64,000 nt of DNA from Vigna angularis (lineage: Eukaryota > Streptophyta > Magnoliopsida > Fabales > Fabaceae), in NCBI RefSeq assembly GCF_016808095.1, contig NC_068977.1, positions 28,979,364-29,043,363 of the forward strand, given 5' to 3'. Below are positions 37,984-49,840 of the stretch, piece after piece (positions within the stretch are counted from its first letter, which is position 1; each line of letters opens with the position of its first letter). A program made the position numbers and the translations under genes. Under the pieces are notes generated by a model that was not told the origin of the DNA, ran no database searches, and saw only the letters and a program-made list of their open reading frames with translations.

Positions 37984-39294
37984 CTAAGCATGTATATCTC
38001 TTCCATCATCATAATCATGATCGTAGTCAAACTCAATTTTGGCCACTGGAGAGTTCTGAAGTAGGTATTTCAATGATCTTTTTAATCTATCATCAGATAG
38101 TTTTTCGTATGGTAGTTTCTTCACCATCAATGCCTTCAATTGAGAGAAACGAGGAGGTTGAAGGCCCGCTGAAAGAGGTTTTGATAGATCCTACAGAGAT
38201 AGAGAAAATTGGAATTGAAGACATACTTTGATCAACATTCTTAATTGCAAGACTAAGTAATAGGAAAAAAATGACACAAGAACACAAGAATCTTATGAGC
38301 CTTACGAAAAAATAAAGTGGTAAAGAGTAAAAGCACAGTAACTAACTTGTAGTATTATGTTAAGAGCACTCAGAGACACTGTCATTAACTTTACATTTCT
38401 TATCCCTTCCAGCCAGCTTATGATGAGTAACTCTGTCTTGTGATAACATATATTTCCAACTGACTCAATGGTTACCTCCTCGAGTAAAGAAAGATTGGGT
38501 GAGCCAATTAATGGATGATCAGTATGACCCGATAGAGTGAGAGAAGTAAGGTTTGGAGTACAAAGATCAATTGGGAAAAATCCTGCTTCCAAGCTACCAT
38601 CCAGGATCAGATTGGAAAGGTTAGAATTAGATATACGGAGGAAATTTTGATCATTATGCAAGGAACAACCTTCAAGTATCAAAGTATTCAACACGGGACA
38701 ATAACAAAATGGCTCAGCATAGTCACAGCCATATGCAGTAAAAGTGACAGACTTAAGTTGCATGGTTCTTATTGCTGGCATGTACAGATACTCTGGAAGT
38801 ACTATCATAGAAGAATCATAAGTACTAACAGAAAGTTTAAGAAATGTTAAGGTCTCACAGGAAAAGATGTAAGGGCGAAAATAAAAACTGGGTCTGCTAT
38901 TCAAAGTTATTAAGATTGTCAACTGTTGAACATTGTGCAGCGATGCATATTTCATGAGCCTATCCAGGAGGTGGGGCTGAGCATAACCGCGACGGGTGAA
39001 TTCAAGATTAAGCAGGGAAAGGGAACCATCACGTGTAGACAGAACGTGAGACACAAATTTGCTGAAATTGACAACATTATTAAAGAACAATGTGTTAAAT
39101 GCAAGAGTGGTGAGCTGTTTCCAGAGATCCTTCCATCTTTTAGACAATACACAGGTTTGAACAGCATGCTTTGTGTCCATAAACTCCATCATGTGGATCA
39201 GAACACAGTCAGGCAATTCACTCAGCCTGTCCCTCTTCCCTTCTCTATCTTTTCTACTCGGCCTCTGTCTCTTCCTCCTTGTCTTCATAATCAA
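37984..39294 (-). CDS. F-box/LRR/FBD protein, third locus
   Basis: Predicted 384-residue protein. Exon 1 is 39294-38347 and exon 2 is 38190-37984; the 156-bp phase-0 intron starts GTTAGT and ends CTGTAG. A basic N-terminus (KTRRKRQRPSRK) precedes the F-box at residues about 22-62 (RLSELPDCVLIHMMEF ... LSKRWKDLWK). LRR-like segments follow (LTFLKLSVS, LNTLILEGCS, LTSLTLSG). The FBD tail in exon 2 (PPRFSQLKALMV ... LKYLLQNSPVAKIEF) ends in an acidic DYDHDYDDG stretch absent from the other two. A second Met at codon 3 is an alternative start. It shares the intron position with genes 1 and 2 but is clearly diverged. Probable SCF substrate receptor; target unknown. Confidence 0.87.
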
Positions 39295-40260
39295 TTTTCC
39301 TACTTTTCCTTCTATTGATACCTGACCAAAGAAATGTTAGAAAAAATATTTCTTTATCTCATATATGCTTTAAATTGAAGAAAATTAATAATCCCTCTAA
39401 GAGTATTTTTCATTTTTATAGGGAAAACAACTATTTTATGAATAAAGGTGTAAAAAAATATCACATTAGCATATGAAAATAAGAAAATTCAAACCAAATC
39501 CTCTTATTGTCCCTTTAGTCACAAAGGATCTGATTGCATGCAAGTTATAGTCACAATGGATTTGATTTTACATGCAAGTTATAGTGATAAAGGATCTGAT
39601 TGCATGCAAGTTATGGTCACAAAGGATCTGATTGCAAGCAAGTTATAGTTATAAATGATCTGATTGCATGCAAGATATAGAAGCGTGTTTGGATACAAAA
39701 CTACTCTTCAGACCATAAAGACAGGAAATGCATTAGTAGATAAACACTCAAAAGCTCTTCTAACAGTGTATCCACAAAAGGCCCAAGTGTTTTTCAGAGT
39801 TTCTTGATTGGAAATATAGAACTTTTTCCAATTAATAAATACTCTAAAAAAATCCTTCAGGCTGTTATTCAATCCATAATTTGAATTTGAATAAAAATAA
39901 GAAACAACTTACTCTCCCTATCTCTCTTTTCTCAAGAATTTTAACATCTGATGATAAACCTTAGTCCTCCCATTATGTTTTTTTTTTCTTCTTTCAATAT
40001 AAACATAAAACGTATGAAATAGAAAGCTCATTAGAAGTTATCATAGTTAAGAAAAAATCTTGTTTTGCTGTCATTTCTAAAATAGCTAGAAAAAGAAAAG
40101 GTGGCAGAAGAAATACCTTGTCCTTTGGAGATGTCAAAGTTACAAAGCGGCGGCTTCAAATTTCTTTATTGAATATTTGGTTTAGGGTTTGAAACATGAA
40201 TTGTTGAAACCGATGAAACCAATTCGAAACTAAAGCGCCGCCTACCGAGTGAAGAAACAT
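39295..40260 (-). other. 5' region of F-box gene 3 with a probable leader intron
   Basis: On the minus strand a GC-richer block (about 40260-40118) ends GGACAAG|GTATTT. A TTTGGTCAG acceptor lies near 39326, 30 bp above the start codon. That suggests a non-coding first exon and a leader intron of about 790 bp. No promoter element could be assigned. Confidence 0.45.
39518..39680. repeat. 32-33 bp minisatellite, five copies
   Basis: Five copies of a unit like GTCACAAAGGATCTGATTGC followed by ATGCAAGTTATA stand in tandem, with a few substitutions per copy. They lie in the probable leader intron of F-box gene 3. Confidence 0.85.
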
Positions 40261-40829
40261 TACATAGTTTGTTTGAGTGACACATCCTCCGCTCTCTCGA
40301 TCTTATATTGGCGATTTTTTTATTTTTTTATTCCGTATCTATGTAATAGTTATTTATTTATTTTTTCTATTTAATACAATACTTTATTTAAGTTACATCT
40401 TTGATAACTTATAAATTTAATTAATTTGGTTATTAAATTTTGTGATACTATATATATATATATATATTATCTTCTGTCTATCCATCAAATAAATACATAA
40501 ATAATAAAACTAAAATAAAGAAAGAACAAATTTATAAGAACACTACTAATTAAATGTAAAAATGAAAGCAGAAATAATTAAAATATTGTAACAAAAGTAT
40601 ATATGAAGACAAAAAAATTATTATAAAGCCATATAAACAATTATTATTTACTAAATTTATAGATCTTAATATTTCAAACATATACATCTATGTGCTACAG
40701 CTAAAGTAGTACATGAAACGACAAAAGGTGATTTTATGGTATAATTATTATCAATAAAAAAAATGACGAAACATATTTAAATAAATAAATTGATTAAGAC
40801 AAAAGTGGACTATTGGGATGAAGTATGAG
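40261..40829. other. AT-rich intergenic stretch
   Basis: No gene. A short (TA)n tract of about 18 bp is at 40451-40468. Confidence 0.4.
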
Positions 40830-41399
40830 TTAAGATAATAAGAAGTAGGTTTGACTCATATTTTATGAATACCTTTTATAAAGTTGGTAAATGAACAAGA
40901 TATTTTAAGTTCTAAGTTGACCACAATTATTTTAAGGATCTTTCTTTTCATAAGTCAATACATTTTGGACAATTATCATATATAAAAACATTTATTGTTA
41001 TAACATTGTAATCTAGTAATTATTATCTTAATATAAAAAATTTGCTGAATATTATTAGTTTACTAATTATGAATAAGTATGAACAAATATGAATAAACGG
41101 AGAATTTAAAATATTTTAGGATTGTTAAGACATAATATAACTAATTAAAATTAGAATTAATGTAGATTTAAATGTTTGTTTATAAGATATTTGAAGTTTT
41201 TGTGATCATAAATAATGCAAAAGTTTTGATTAATTTAATGAGTTGGTAAGGAATAAAGTTTTGATTAATTAAATCAATTTGTTAAGTGTGACTTTAATGA
41301 AGTTTTTAAACAGACCTTGTTAATTATATGTTCCTAGGATCTCAAAGTAAGTAAATAATTGACTTAAGTACAGAGTGAATAATTGAACTAAAATCATGT

Positions 41400-42782
41400 C
41401 ACTAGTAAAAAAAAAACTATTTTAACGCGCTATATATGCCTCAGTTTTATTGAGACCGAAGCGTATAAAAGTGTGGTGACAATTTTGTAAATACTGAGTG
41501 ATTATATGCCTCGGTTATTTTTGAACCGGTCCCTATACCTGTTACTGTCTCGGGTAAAAGAATAACCAAAGCATAAAAGTCATGTCACTTTACCACTGTG
41601 TTTTCTGACAAAGCGCTATTATCTCGGTTCAACTCAGAACCGAGGCATAATATGCGTTACTGCTTCAGGTACAGGCCCAACCGAAGCATAACGGGCTGCC
41701 CCTTAGGTTAAAATCTGAAAAATCTGAAACGACTTTTATCTTTCTCTCTCGCACGGGATTTTCTCTCGCACGCCTCTCTCATCTTTGCCTCTCCGTCGAG
41801 CCATCAAGACGGTGTCTGCCTCCCTCCGCCGGTGCTTCTTCCAAGGACTCCACAGTGCCTCCAGTTCTCTCGTTGTTGTCGCTTATTCCTCCGACAACTG
41901 ACATCGGTGCCTCCAATTCTCACCGCGGCTCTAGTTCTCTCTGCTCTTCCTTTGATTCTTACTTAAACCCTCCTGCCAGACCCTCCCAACCCATCATCAT
42001 CCAACCAGTTTCCTACCCTGTCAAGCCCAAATCCCCGCCACTAAAACGCTCGCCGGAATCCTCACCACCACCTGCCGAACCGCAATCCCTCTGCCCGCCG
42101 TCGGACTCGTAGCGCGCATGGAGGCCAGATCTGTGGTCATCGTGAGCCTCCAATGCCAGATCTGTGGTCATCATGAGCCTCCGGCCACCATCGCGCGTTT
42201 CGCCTCTGCCGACGCCTCCGGTACCGTCACGATCTGGGGCACGTGAAACGATCTCCGGCCACATCGACCACCATCAGTGGTCCCCCAACGGCCTCCGAAT
42301 CAGTGCTTGCGGCGAAGGCCTAAAATCTTCTCAAAACTTCTCTGTGTGTGTGATATTATGTTTGATTTCGTTTATACGTGTGTTGTTGTTCTTACTGAAA
42401 ATGAAGCCTTGAGTTCTTTGTATGCTTTCTGTGTTGTTGTTCACTGTGTGTTTGGCTGACAGTGAGAGTTCTTTGTATGCTTTCTGTGTTGTTGTTCACT
42501 GTGTGGTTGGCTGACAGTGAAGAGATGATGCGTAAGCCAAAGGATGACTGTTTACTAGCTTTGGGAACGGTAGAAGATCATTTCATAGTGAACAAATTAA
42601 AAAAAAAACAAGTTATCGCCTCGGTTACCTAAAAACCGAGGCATAATCCATTTTTTTCTGACTCACTTCATAACCGAGGCATAAAATCAATGTCTTATTA
42701 CCTCGCTTGAATATGCTTCGGTTGTAAAATCGGTGCAGATAAAGAAAACCAACCGGTGCCATATCCTCATAATGCAGTAGTG
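41400..42782. mobile_element. CACTA element, CACTAGT family, with WD40 fragment
   Basis: 1383 bp from CACTAGTAAAAAAA to ATAATGCAGTAGTG with TGT on both sides (41397-41399 and 42783-42785). The empty site is preserved in the inverted copy near 63400. Both subterminal zones repeat the motif GCCTCGGTT ... AACCGAGGC. It carries GC-rich captured sequence (41720-42420). No transposase. It is oriented opposite to 29491-32076 and shares its cargo. Confidence 0.9.
42181..42325 (+). pseudogene. captured fragment: actin-interacting protein 1-like WD40 segment
   Basis: Plus-strand frames encode ATIARFASADASGTVTIWGT, then a stop, then after a frame change SGHIDHHQWSPNGLRISACG. Both match consecutive parts of the plant actin-interacting protein 1 WD40 propeller. 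Compared with the copy at 29876-30003, it has lost the SPN..WV segment but reaches further into the next repeat. Together they imply a larger ancestral capture. Confidence 0.78.
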
Positions 42783-42978
42783 TGTGACAGTAAAAAACTA
42801 GATGAAAATGAAAATTACATATTGCATGCACTTTAAAACTTAAATATTTGGACATGTCTAAGAATGTCTTCTAAGGACAAATCACAAATCGATCATCACA
42901 CACAAACAACCTATCTTTGAAACAACTTACGGGAGGTTTATGCTCGTTGTAGTGTGATACAGTGAAATATAATTATAC

Positions 42979-44886
42979 ACTAGTGTAGTCAAGGGAAATG
43001 ACACCGGTTATTTTCGCTTATAGGCACCGGTTCTGCAATCGGGGCATATATAGGCGAGATAAAAAGGGATAAGTTTTTTCCTCGGTTCTGAACTGAGTCA
43101 AAAAGGGGTAGGTTTTTACCTCGATTCCTTATGAATCGAGGCAATATCTTAGACTCTACTGCCTCGGTTGGGACCTTAACCGAGACAGTAGAGTATTTTT
43201 TATTTTATTTTTTAACGTTCGGTTTCCCCAACTTTTTCGCCTTTCGCGAGACCGATTGATTGTGACCTGCGTCCACCTTTTCCGCCTCTCGCGAGACCTT
43301 GATTGTGACCTGTGTCCACGGTCTAGGTTGCTTTTTCGCTTGCACTGTCGAGAAGCTTGATAAAAGTGCCCACCAATCTTTAACACTCAATTATCACATC
43401 GGATCACCACCCAACAATTGTGCCACCTTTACCAGACCACCACGGGCCACCATGCAAAGTCTACTTCTCCAACTGGCACAACCATCAACAACCCTCACGG
43501 ACCAGAACAGTGCGATCAGATCCTCAAAAAGAAATTCCCTAAACTCAAATCCCTAAGTTTCTCAATCTGAATTTTAACCCCAATAACAGCAACACCAATG
43601 GCAGATGAAGAACGGTCCCAACCACAGTAGTGGTGCACCTGGCAGTGGCGACGACGATAGTGGTGCAACCTAGAGAGCAATGCAGGCAGCCTAAAAAGAA
43701 ATGGAGGTGGATGCTTCGTTCACGAAATGTAGGCAGTGAGATGGAAGCACCAACGAAGGCAGCAGCGGCGACACCAATGATGCGACAACAACGGAGGTGG
43801 TAGCAATGAACGCCGGTGGCGACGACCCACGACAACGGAGCGACAAAGGTACAAGGTCACAAGAATCGCGAGATATGAGCGAGTCCTCGCGAGGGAGGAG
43901 CAAAGGAGGCGATCCGACAACGGCCACGGAGGCGGTCCGACAACGGCCACGGAGGCGGGGCGAGAAAGACGAGGGAGGCACGACGAACGGGGAGGGAGAG
44001 CCGCAAACAATAGGCAGTGTTGGAGAATAGTGTTTGCTTAGAGGAACAAGAAAGATCGCGTGAAGAAAATTGTTCGCGAAAGTGGAGGTGTAGTGCCAGA
44101 AATGCTCTACTACCTCGGTCGTTCGGTCAACCGATGCGTAATAGTTTCAGTGAATGGATTTTTTAAAAATAATTTAAACCTATACGCCTCGGTTAGGCGC
44201 TCAACTGAAATCGTTTGGTCAACTACTGCCTCGGTTCTGCAAAGAAGCGAGGTTGTTCCGTCTGTTCAGTCTGTATGTTAGTGGCAGAGAGGTCGTTCAG
44301 TCTCTTCAGTCTGTACATTACAGTGGCAGCAAAGGGATTTGCAGGGATGACAGGACAAAATGTCTCGGTTAGGCGCCCAACCGAGGCCGTTCAATCAACT
44401 ACTGCCTCGGTTTTACAAAAAAGCGAGGTCGTTCGGTTTGTTTAGTCTGTACTTTAGTGGTAGAGAGGTCGTTCGATCTGTACATTAAAATGGTAGCAGA
44501 GGGATTTGCAAGGATGACAGTACTAAAGGCCTCGATTAGGCGCTCAACCGAGGTCGTTCGGTCAACTACTGCCTCGATTCTATAAACAAGCGAGGCCTTT
44601 TGGTCTGTACAGGACTAAAAGCCTCGGTTAGGTGCTCAACCGAAACTGTTTGATGAACTAATGCCTCGGTTCTGCAAATAAGCGAGGCCATTCGGTCCAC
44701 TAGAAAGGGTTATATGCCTCGGTCACTCAAACAATCGAAGCATTATTGTCTTTAGACATCGATTCATCAATAACCAAGGCATATAAGATGGTTAAAATTA
44801 TGATATTGCCACCGTGTTTTGATACACTTCGGTTTTTCTGAAACCGAAGCGTCATGTGCGAGTTAAAATACGTTTTTTTACTAGTG
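42979..44886. mobile_element. CACTA element, CACTAGT family
   Basis: 1908 bp from CACTAGTGTAGTCAAGGG to TTTTTTTACTAGTG. The flanking triplets are ATA and GTA, a duplication with one change. The inverted copy near 63200 keeps the unoccupied site, which confirms the borders. It contains GC-rich sequence at 43200-44030 without a recognisable gene, and a long subterminal repeat array at its right side. Confidence 0.87.
44186..44720. repeat. CACTA subterminal array (GCCTCGGTTAGGCGC units)
   Basis: Four degenerate units of about 90-175 bp begin at 44186, 44362, 44529 and 44620. Each holds CCTCGGTTAGGCGC..CAACCGA and CTACTGCCTCGGTTCT..AAGCGAGG. Each unit is itself an imperfect inverted repeat, so single strands can fold into hairpins. 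Confidence 0.8.
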
Positions 44887-45423
44887 GTAAGGTAAATGAT
44901 ATGTTCTCTATTTTTTCTATGAGTATTCTCTCTTCTACTAAACCTACCTCTTAATTGTAACTCCTTTATTAATTAATCTTTTGATTTGTTGGTTGAGGAA
45001 GACATGAACATTAATTTGATGAATTTCAATAGATTTTGGGTTTCTTATTTTCAAAACATTGATTATTTGTATTTCTATAGAAAATAAGATTTTGGAATGT
45101 TGTGACCCTTTTAAGCAATATTTCTATCTATCAACAAATCTAGCATAAGATTTTAAGGTTTTTGGTTAATCCATCATATATAGTATTTTCTATGATTTTT
45201 TTTACTTGGACTATGTAGTGTTGATAATGCATAACTAATGATTACAGAAGTTGATAATCTTTTTCATGATTAACTAATGATTGAACTTTACAATCGAGTG
45301 TAATATTGTAATTTGATTTAAATAATTATTTATATTATATAAGTTGTTTCTTTTTATTGTATTTTTGCATGACTTTTCCTTATATATGGGTTTAAGGCTA
45401 TCACAAACTATATTAAATAGTAA

Positions 45424-45983
<560 letters not shown>

Positions 45984-46287
45984 CACTAGTACAGTAAGAA
46001 AAAATGACATTGGTTAATTTTGTTTATAGGAATCAGTTATGCAACCGAGTCATATACGGACGAGGTAAAAAGGGATAGGTTTTATGCCTCGATTCTGAAC
46101 CAGGTTAAAACGAGGTAGGATTATGCCTCGGTTCTTAGATAACCAAGGCAATAACGTGTTTTTTTTTATTTTTTCGGTATGCATTTGGATTATCTCCTTG
46201 TTTCACCCTAAGAAGGATTTCAGATTGAGTTAGACAAACATTGCATTCCTTAAAATAATCTGATGTATTTTCTCCCTCTTCGTTGCA

Positions 46288-46569
46288 TTGAAAAGAAGGA
46301 ATACTTCTTGGATTTGCCAAGAGTCTTCTTGCCACCACTTCTCCCTCTTCGTTGCACAGTCCAAGCAAAAGGGTTATTGAATTTTCCTTCCCTTTCACAG
46401 AACCAAATCTCAGAAGATCAATAAGAAGTGGCACCAATGCTCTACTATTTCTTATCTCTTCCAATCCCTCAAAGCAACCAAGGAGAGAAGCAAGCACTGC
46501 AAGTGCATCATTTGTTATGCCAACCTTGTCATCCATCAGCAATTCTACCAGCACAACAACTACACCAGC
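46288..46569 (-). pseudogene. captured fragment: plant U-box (PUB) ARM-repeat protein
   Basis: The minus strand encodes VVVLVELLMDDKVGITNDAL, ALVPLLIDLLRFGSVKGKEN, SITLLLGLCNEEGEVVARRL and LANPRSIPSF without a stop. This is the C-terminal armadillo region of plant U-box E3 ubiquitin ligases. The U-box, the N-terminal domain and the last residues of the parent are missing. After the final Phe-Gln the frame runs on into a 39-residue piece of unknown origin (YFKECNVCLTQSEILLRV...). About 94 family residues are uninterrupted, so the capture is fairly recent or was under constraint. Confidence 0.85.
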
Positions 46570-46779
46570 CTTAACAAAATTGCTCCCAAAATAACACAAA
46601 AAAATAACACAGCTTTTGTAAGAATCAAAGGCTTTTGGGTTTTGATGCAATGAACATTGTGGACGTTGTCATCACCAACTCTGAGAACGATTTGGGGAAG
46701 AAGGGAGCTCCTGCAAGGCCAAACCAGAACAAAGAGAAGAAAAGATGAAGGTTGATGCCTCTCCTTCTCGCAGAAACGC

Positions 46780-46995
46780 CACCGCTGCAGGAAGTCCTCG
46801 CCATGACTTCGCCACGACCTTGTCGCCACCTCTTTGTGCCTCGCAAACGCCACTGCTGCAGGACGCCCCCACCGCGACCTCGCCATGACCTCGTCGCGGC
46901 CTCACTACGGTCTCACTGCAGCTTCGCCGTGGCCTTGCTGCGACCTCGCTGTGACCTTGCCGCCACCTCGCTGTGACCTCGTCGCCACCTTACTA
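46780..46995. repeat. degenerate GC-rich short-period repeat
   Basis: Repeated variants of GACCTCGC(T/C)(A/G)TGACC..GCCGC with a period near 14-15 bp lie inside the CACTA element. Frames across it in all phases are low complexity. It may be amplified from captured host sequence. Confidence 0.6.
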
Positions 46996-47775
46996 CGAAT
47001 CACGCCTCAACCATCGTGAGCGCCTCCACAAAAACCAACTGAGAATCGTGCCCGGACTATCTATTCAACAAGCCACCATGACCAATGCTCTTCCGGTGCG
47101 TCACCATTCACCATCTCCATCCGTCATCGTCGTCGCTGCCAAGGAACTCCGTTCAACTCTTAGATTGGCGAACCTCTCATCATCTCCAAGGCACCATCTT
47201 CTCTGCTCGCCAAACGCCTTAGATCGGTGAGCCTCCCATCATCGTTGCGATACTCGTCTCCACCATCGCGCCTCCCCTCTGCTTTCGACGCCGGCCACCA
47301 TCGCCATCCTCGCCGGAGTGCAAGCTGCTGCAATGGAGGAAAGAACCTCCTCACTCCGTGGCTGTCAAGTGGGAGAAGAGAGATTGCTCTCTTTGTTTCT
47401 GCTAGAGGAAAGAAACCACATAAAACCTTCGTGTAAAAGATTTGTTTTAGAAATGAACAGTAGGGTAAATCAGAGTAGGTCAGGTGCGAGTGAAAAAGGG
47501 GAGATTTGACCAAGGTTATAGGCTTGGTTCCACCTTTAACCGAGGTAATAGACCAACACACAGTTTTGCAGAGGCGTAGGTGACTTTTTGGCAGAGTATT
47601 AGGCATTGGTTGTATTTTGAACCGAGGTAATATGCGCTATATGCTTCGGTTCTCACTTAATCGAGACATATAAGTTCGTCAAAACTACAAAATTGCCACC
47701 GCTTTCTGATAGGCTTCGGTTTTCCTTAGACCGAAGTTTATTGGGCGAGTTAAAAAGCATATTTTTTACTAGTTG

Positions 47776-48177
47776 GGATTAATTCATCAATTTCAATCCT
47801 TTTTAGTAATTAGCTATGTAAGTTCTTCCCCTCATACCCATTATTTTTTTCAATAGTAATAGTCAAACATTAAACAATAAAATTCAAAAATCCCTTGGCA
47901 AGAGACACACTTTCAACAACAACAATAAAATGTTCAGAAAGGTGAAAATCTAGATCAAGCACAATCCTTTCCTCATTATACACATTGTTTTTAACATATT
48001 TTCTTAACTCAAATTTTTTATTTTTGGATAATATGATTTTATACCGTGGAACATTCTTGTTATATATTTCATTGAGATTTTATTGTTATTATTAATATGT
48101 AACTGTTTTATATGCTGGATTCTGTTTGGAAATGTTTTAGAAGTATGCTATGCAGGTTTGGTATGTGCAAATATAAT
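47776..48177. other. AT-rich spacer
   Basis: No gene or repeat boundary seen. Confidence 0.4.
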
Positions 48178-48483
48178 ATACTAGTATGAAAAATGGCTTT
48201 GACATCTCGTTTTCGATGTCGTAAATACGAAAATATCAATGTAAAATCATAATTGGTGGTATTTTTATAAATAAATGTTCAATTTTAACATTAGAAATTA
48301 TATTCTTCGATGTCATATGGTTATTAGACATCGAAATTATCACTTTCTCACGTCATATTGAGGATTTTTTATGAAAATGTTCAGTGCGAAAATATATTCA
48401 TGTATGACGTCGAATGTCCTAGTTTCAGTTGTCAAAGAGCTATCAGACGTTAGAATATCACTTTACAAACATTATATGTTAGT
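48178..48483. mobile_element. short CACTA-like MITE with TCGATGTC motifs
   Basis: About 305 bp from a TACTAGTATGAAAAATGG start to a GTTAGTG end. The inside repeats TTCGATGTC, GACATCGAA and GACGTCGAA, the motif set of the outer element at 34540-36880, so it is probably its short relative. No clean target duplication. Confidence 0.45.
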
Positions 48484-48713
48484 GAATTCATTCAAACTTT
48501 GGACGGGAGGCTGAAAATTTATTCACTTTATCTATGCACGAAACTTTCTTCTTTGCTAAAACTCAAGCCTTTCTTGGACAAAGCTTTCAGCGACCAACAC
48601 ATGTAATTTTTCTTTCATTTTACACAAATGCATTTTCAATAACTACTTTAGGTATGATTTTCTTTCGTTTTGAGCGATTGATTTCGTGCACATGTACTCT
48701 TTGGAGCATAAGT

Positions 48714-49310
48714 GTAACACCCCTAACTGGAATGTCACGTGTGAAATAGACTAATACTTTCCTTATATAGTTTAATATAAAATCGTTCTTTTCGCATCTA
48801 AAAAAACTTATTCCAATAGTATCGTAGAAGAAAAATCACAAAACATAAACGTCGTTCTTAGAAAATGCGAAAAACTCAGAACATAAGCTTTATTGAAATG
48901 TATGAAAAGAACTGTAATTAACAACATCAATAAAATCCCAAAAGAACTAAATTCCCTTCTCTCGTCAAACTACAACACTCCAGCATCATCTACAACACCA
49001 GCTACTCCCGTACAAGTATGATTATTGTAGGTGGAAACCGCAACCACAAACTTGCATGGGTGAGCAACCAGAAATAACATCATAACATATAACACATCAA
49101 TACAACATTAAACACAAACCATAACAAGTCATAATATCATATCTCCACTCACAAATAATATCACAACCAATTTATTCATAAACAATGTCGTTTCTTTGCA
49201 CTTTGTCGTCTCAACCTGTTATGCAAAATAGGGCGATTCGAGTCGTCCTCCATCACAACTTCAGATCTATCTCCCCGACTTCTCAAGCCTTTTGGGTGAG
49301 ACATTCACCT
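48714..49310. mobile_element. possible solo LTR or LTR fragment
   Basis: Begins TGTAACACCCCTAACTGG, a start often seen in plant gypsy LTRs, and holds no reading frame. A matching end and target duplication were not found, so this is a weak call. Confidence 0.3.
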
Positions 49311-49325
49311 CCTTGCGCATAAGGA

Positions 49326-49552
49326 AGTGACAAAAAAGAAGGGATTTACCCACGACCATAAGCCCTGGGTAACGATAAAAAGCCGTCGGTAGAGTGTATT
49401 TATCGACAGTTTGGCGACGACAAAAAAGTCGTCGGTAATATGTGTGTCGGAAACATTACTGACGGGCAGAAGCCCTCGGTAATTGAAGGCGAAACTAGAT
49501 ACTTTTAGCGACGGGCGAAAGCCCTCGGTAACGTGCACTTTTTTTTTCAGTG
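49326..49552. mobile_element. short MITE with CCGTCGGTA / TACCGAGGGC repeats
   Basis: 227 bp with AGTGACAAAAAAG at one end and the inverse CACTGAAAAAAAAAG at the other. The inside repeats (A)AGCC(C/G)TCGGTAA about five times. The pattern is that of CACTA-type subterminal repeats. Ends are degenerate. Confidence 0.5.
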
Positions 49553-49840
49553 CAATTTCTTTCTGCACTATATCCAGACCTGCAAATAACCAATCAATAA
49601 TCGACAAACATCAATTTAGCCAGCCAATTAATCCAGGCAATTCAAATGCAATCATTCAACAGTCATATTCATTTTATACTTCAATCATTCTAAGTTTCAA
49701 AAGTTCCTAAATCGAAAACAAAGTTTGATAATAGAAAACTAACTTCAATATAACTTCAAAGTTTGAAAAGTTTCTAAGGGAAAAACAAAGCTTTTAAATG
49801 AAAAACCTAACTTCCAATGTTTTCAAAAGTTCCTAAATGT

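Larger units (their letters stand above)
40830..45423. repeat. inverted duplication, copy with two CACTA insertions
   Basis: The reverse complement of 62675-64000 aligns along this interval. Examples are AGAAGTAGGTTTGACTCATA at 40842, CATTTTCATCTAGTTTTTTA (inverse) around 42790, and the block 44890-45423. Without the elements at 41400-42782 and 42979-44886, about 1.30 kb remains, matching the 1.33 kb of the other copy. The upper copy runs off the window, so the duplication may be longer. Confidence 0.88.
45984..47775. mobile_element. CACTA element, CACTAGT family, with U-box/ARM fragment
   Basis: Left end CACTAGTACAGTAAG, right end ATTTTTTACTAGTTG (one extra base compared with the family's CTAGTG). 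Subterminal motifs are TATGCCTCGGTTC and AACCGAGGTAATA. No matching target triplet (GTG versus GGA), in line with a damaged right end. The interior carries a U-box/ARM gene fragment and a GC-rich low-complexity block. No transposase. Confidence 0.78.

Noticed and set aside
42013..44030. Arg/Gly- and Ser-rich frames within the CACTA elements
   Set aside because: GC-rich low-complexity sequence open in many frames. No domain except the WD40 piece at 42181-42325.
46560..47606. Frames of 60-148 codons rich in Arg, Ser and Leu
   Set aside because: They cross a degenerate short-period repeat and the GC-rich interior of a CACTA. No conserved motif.
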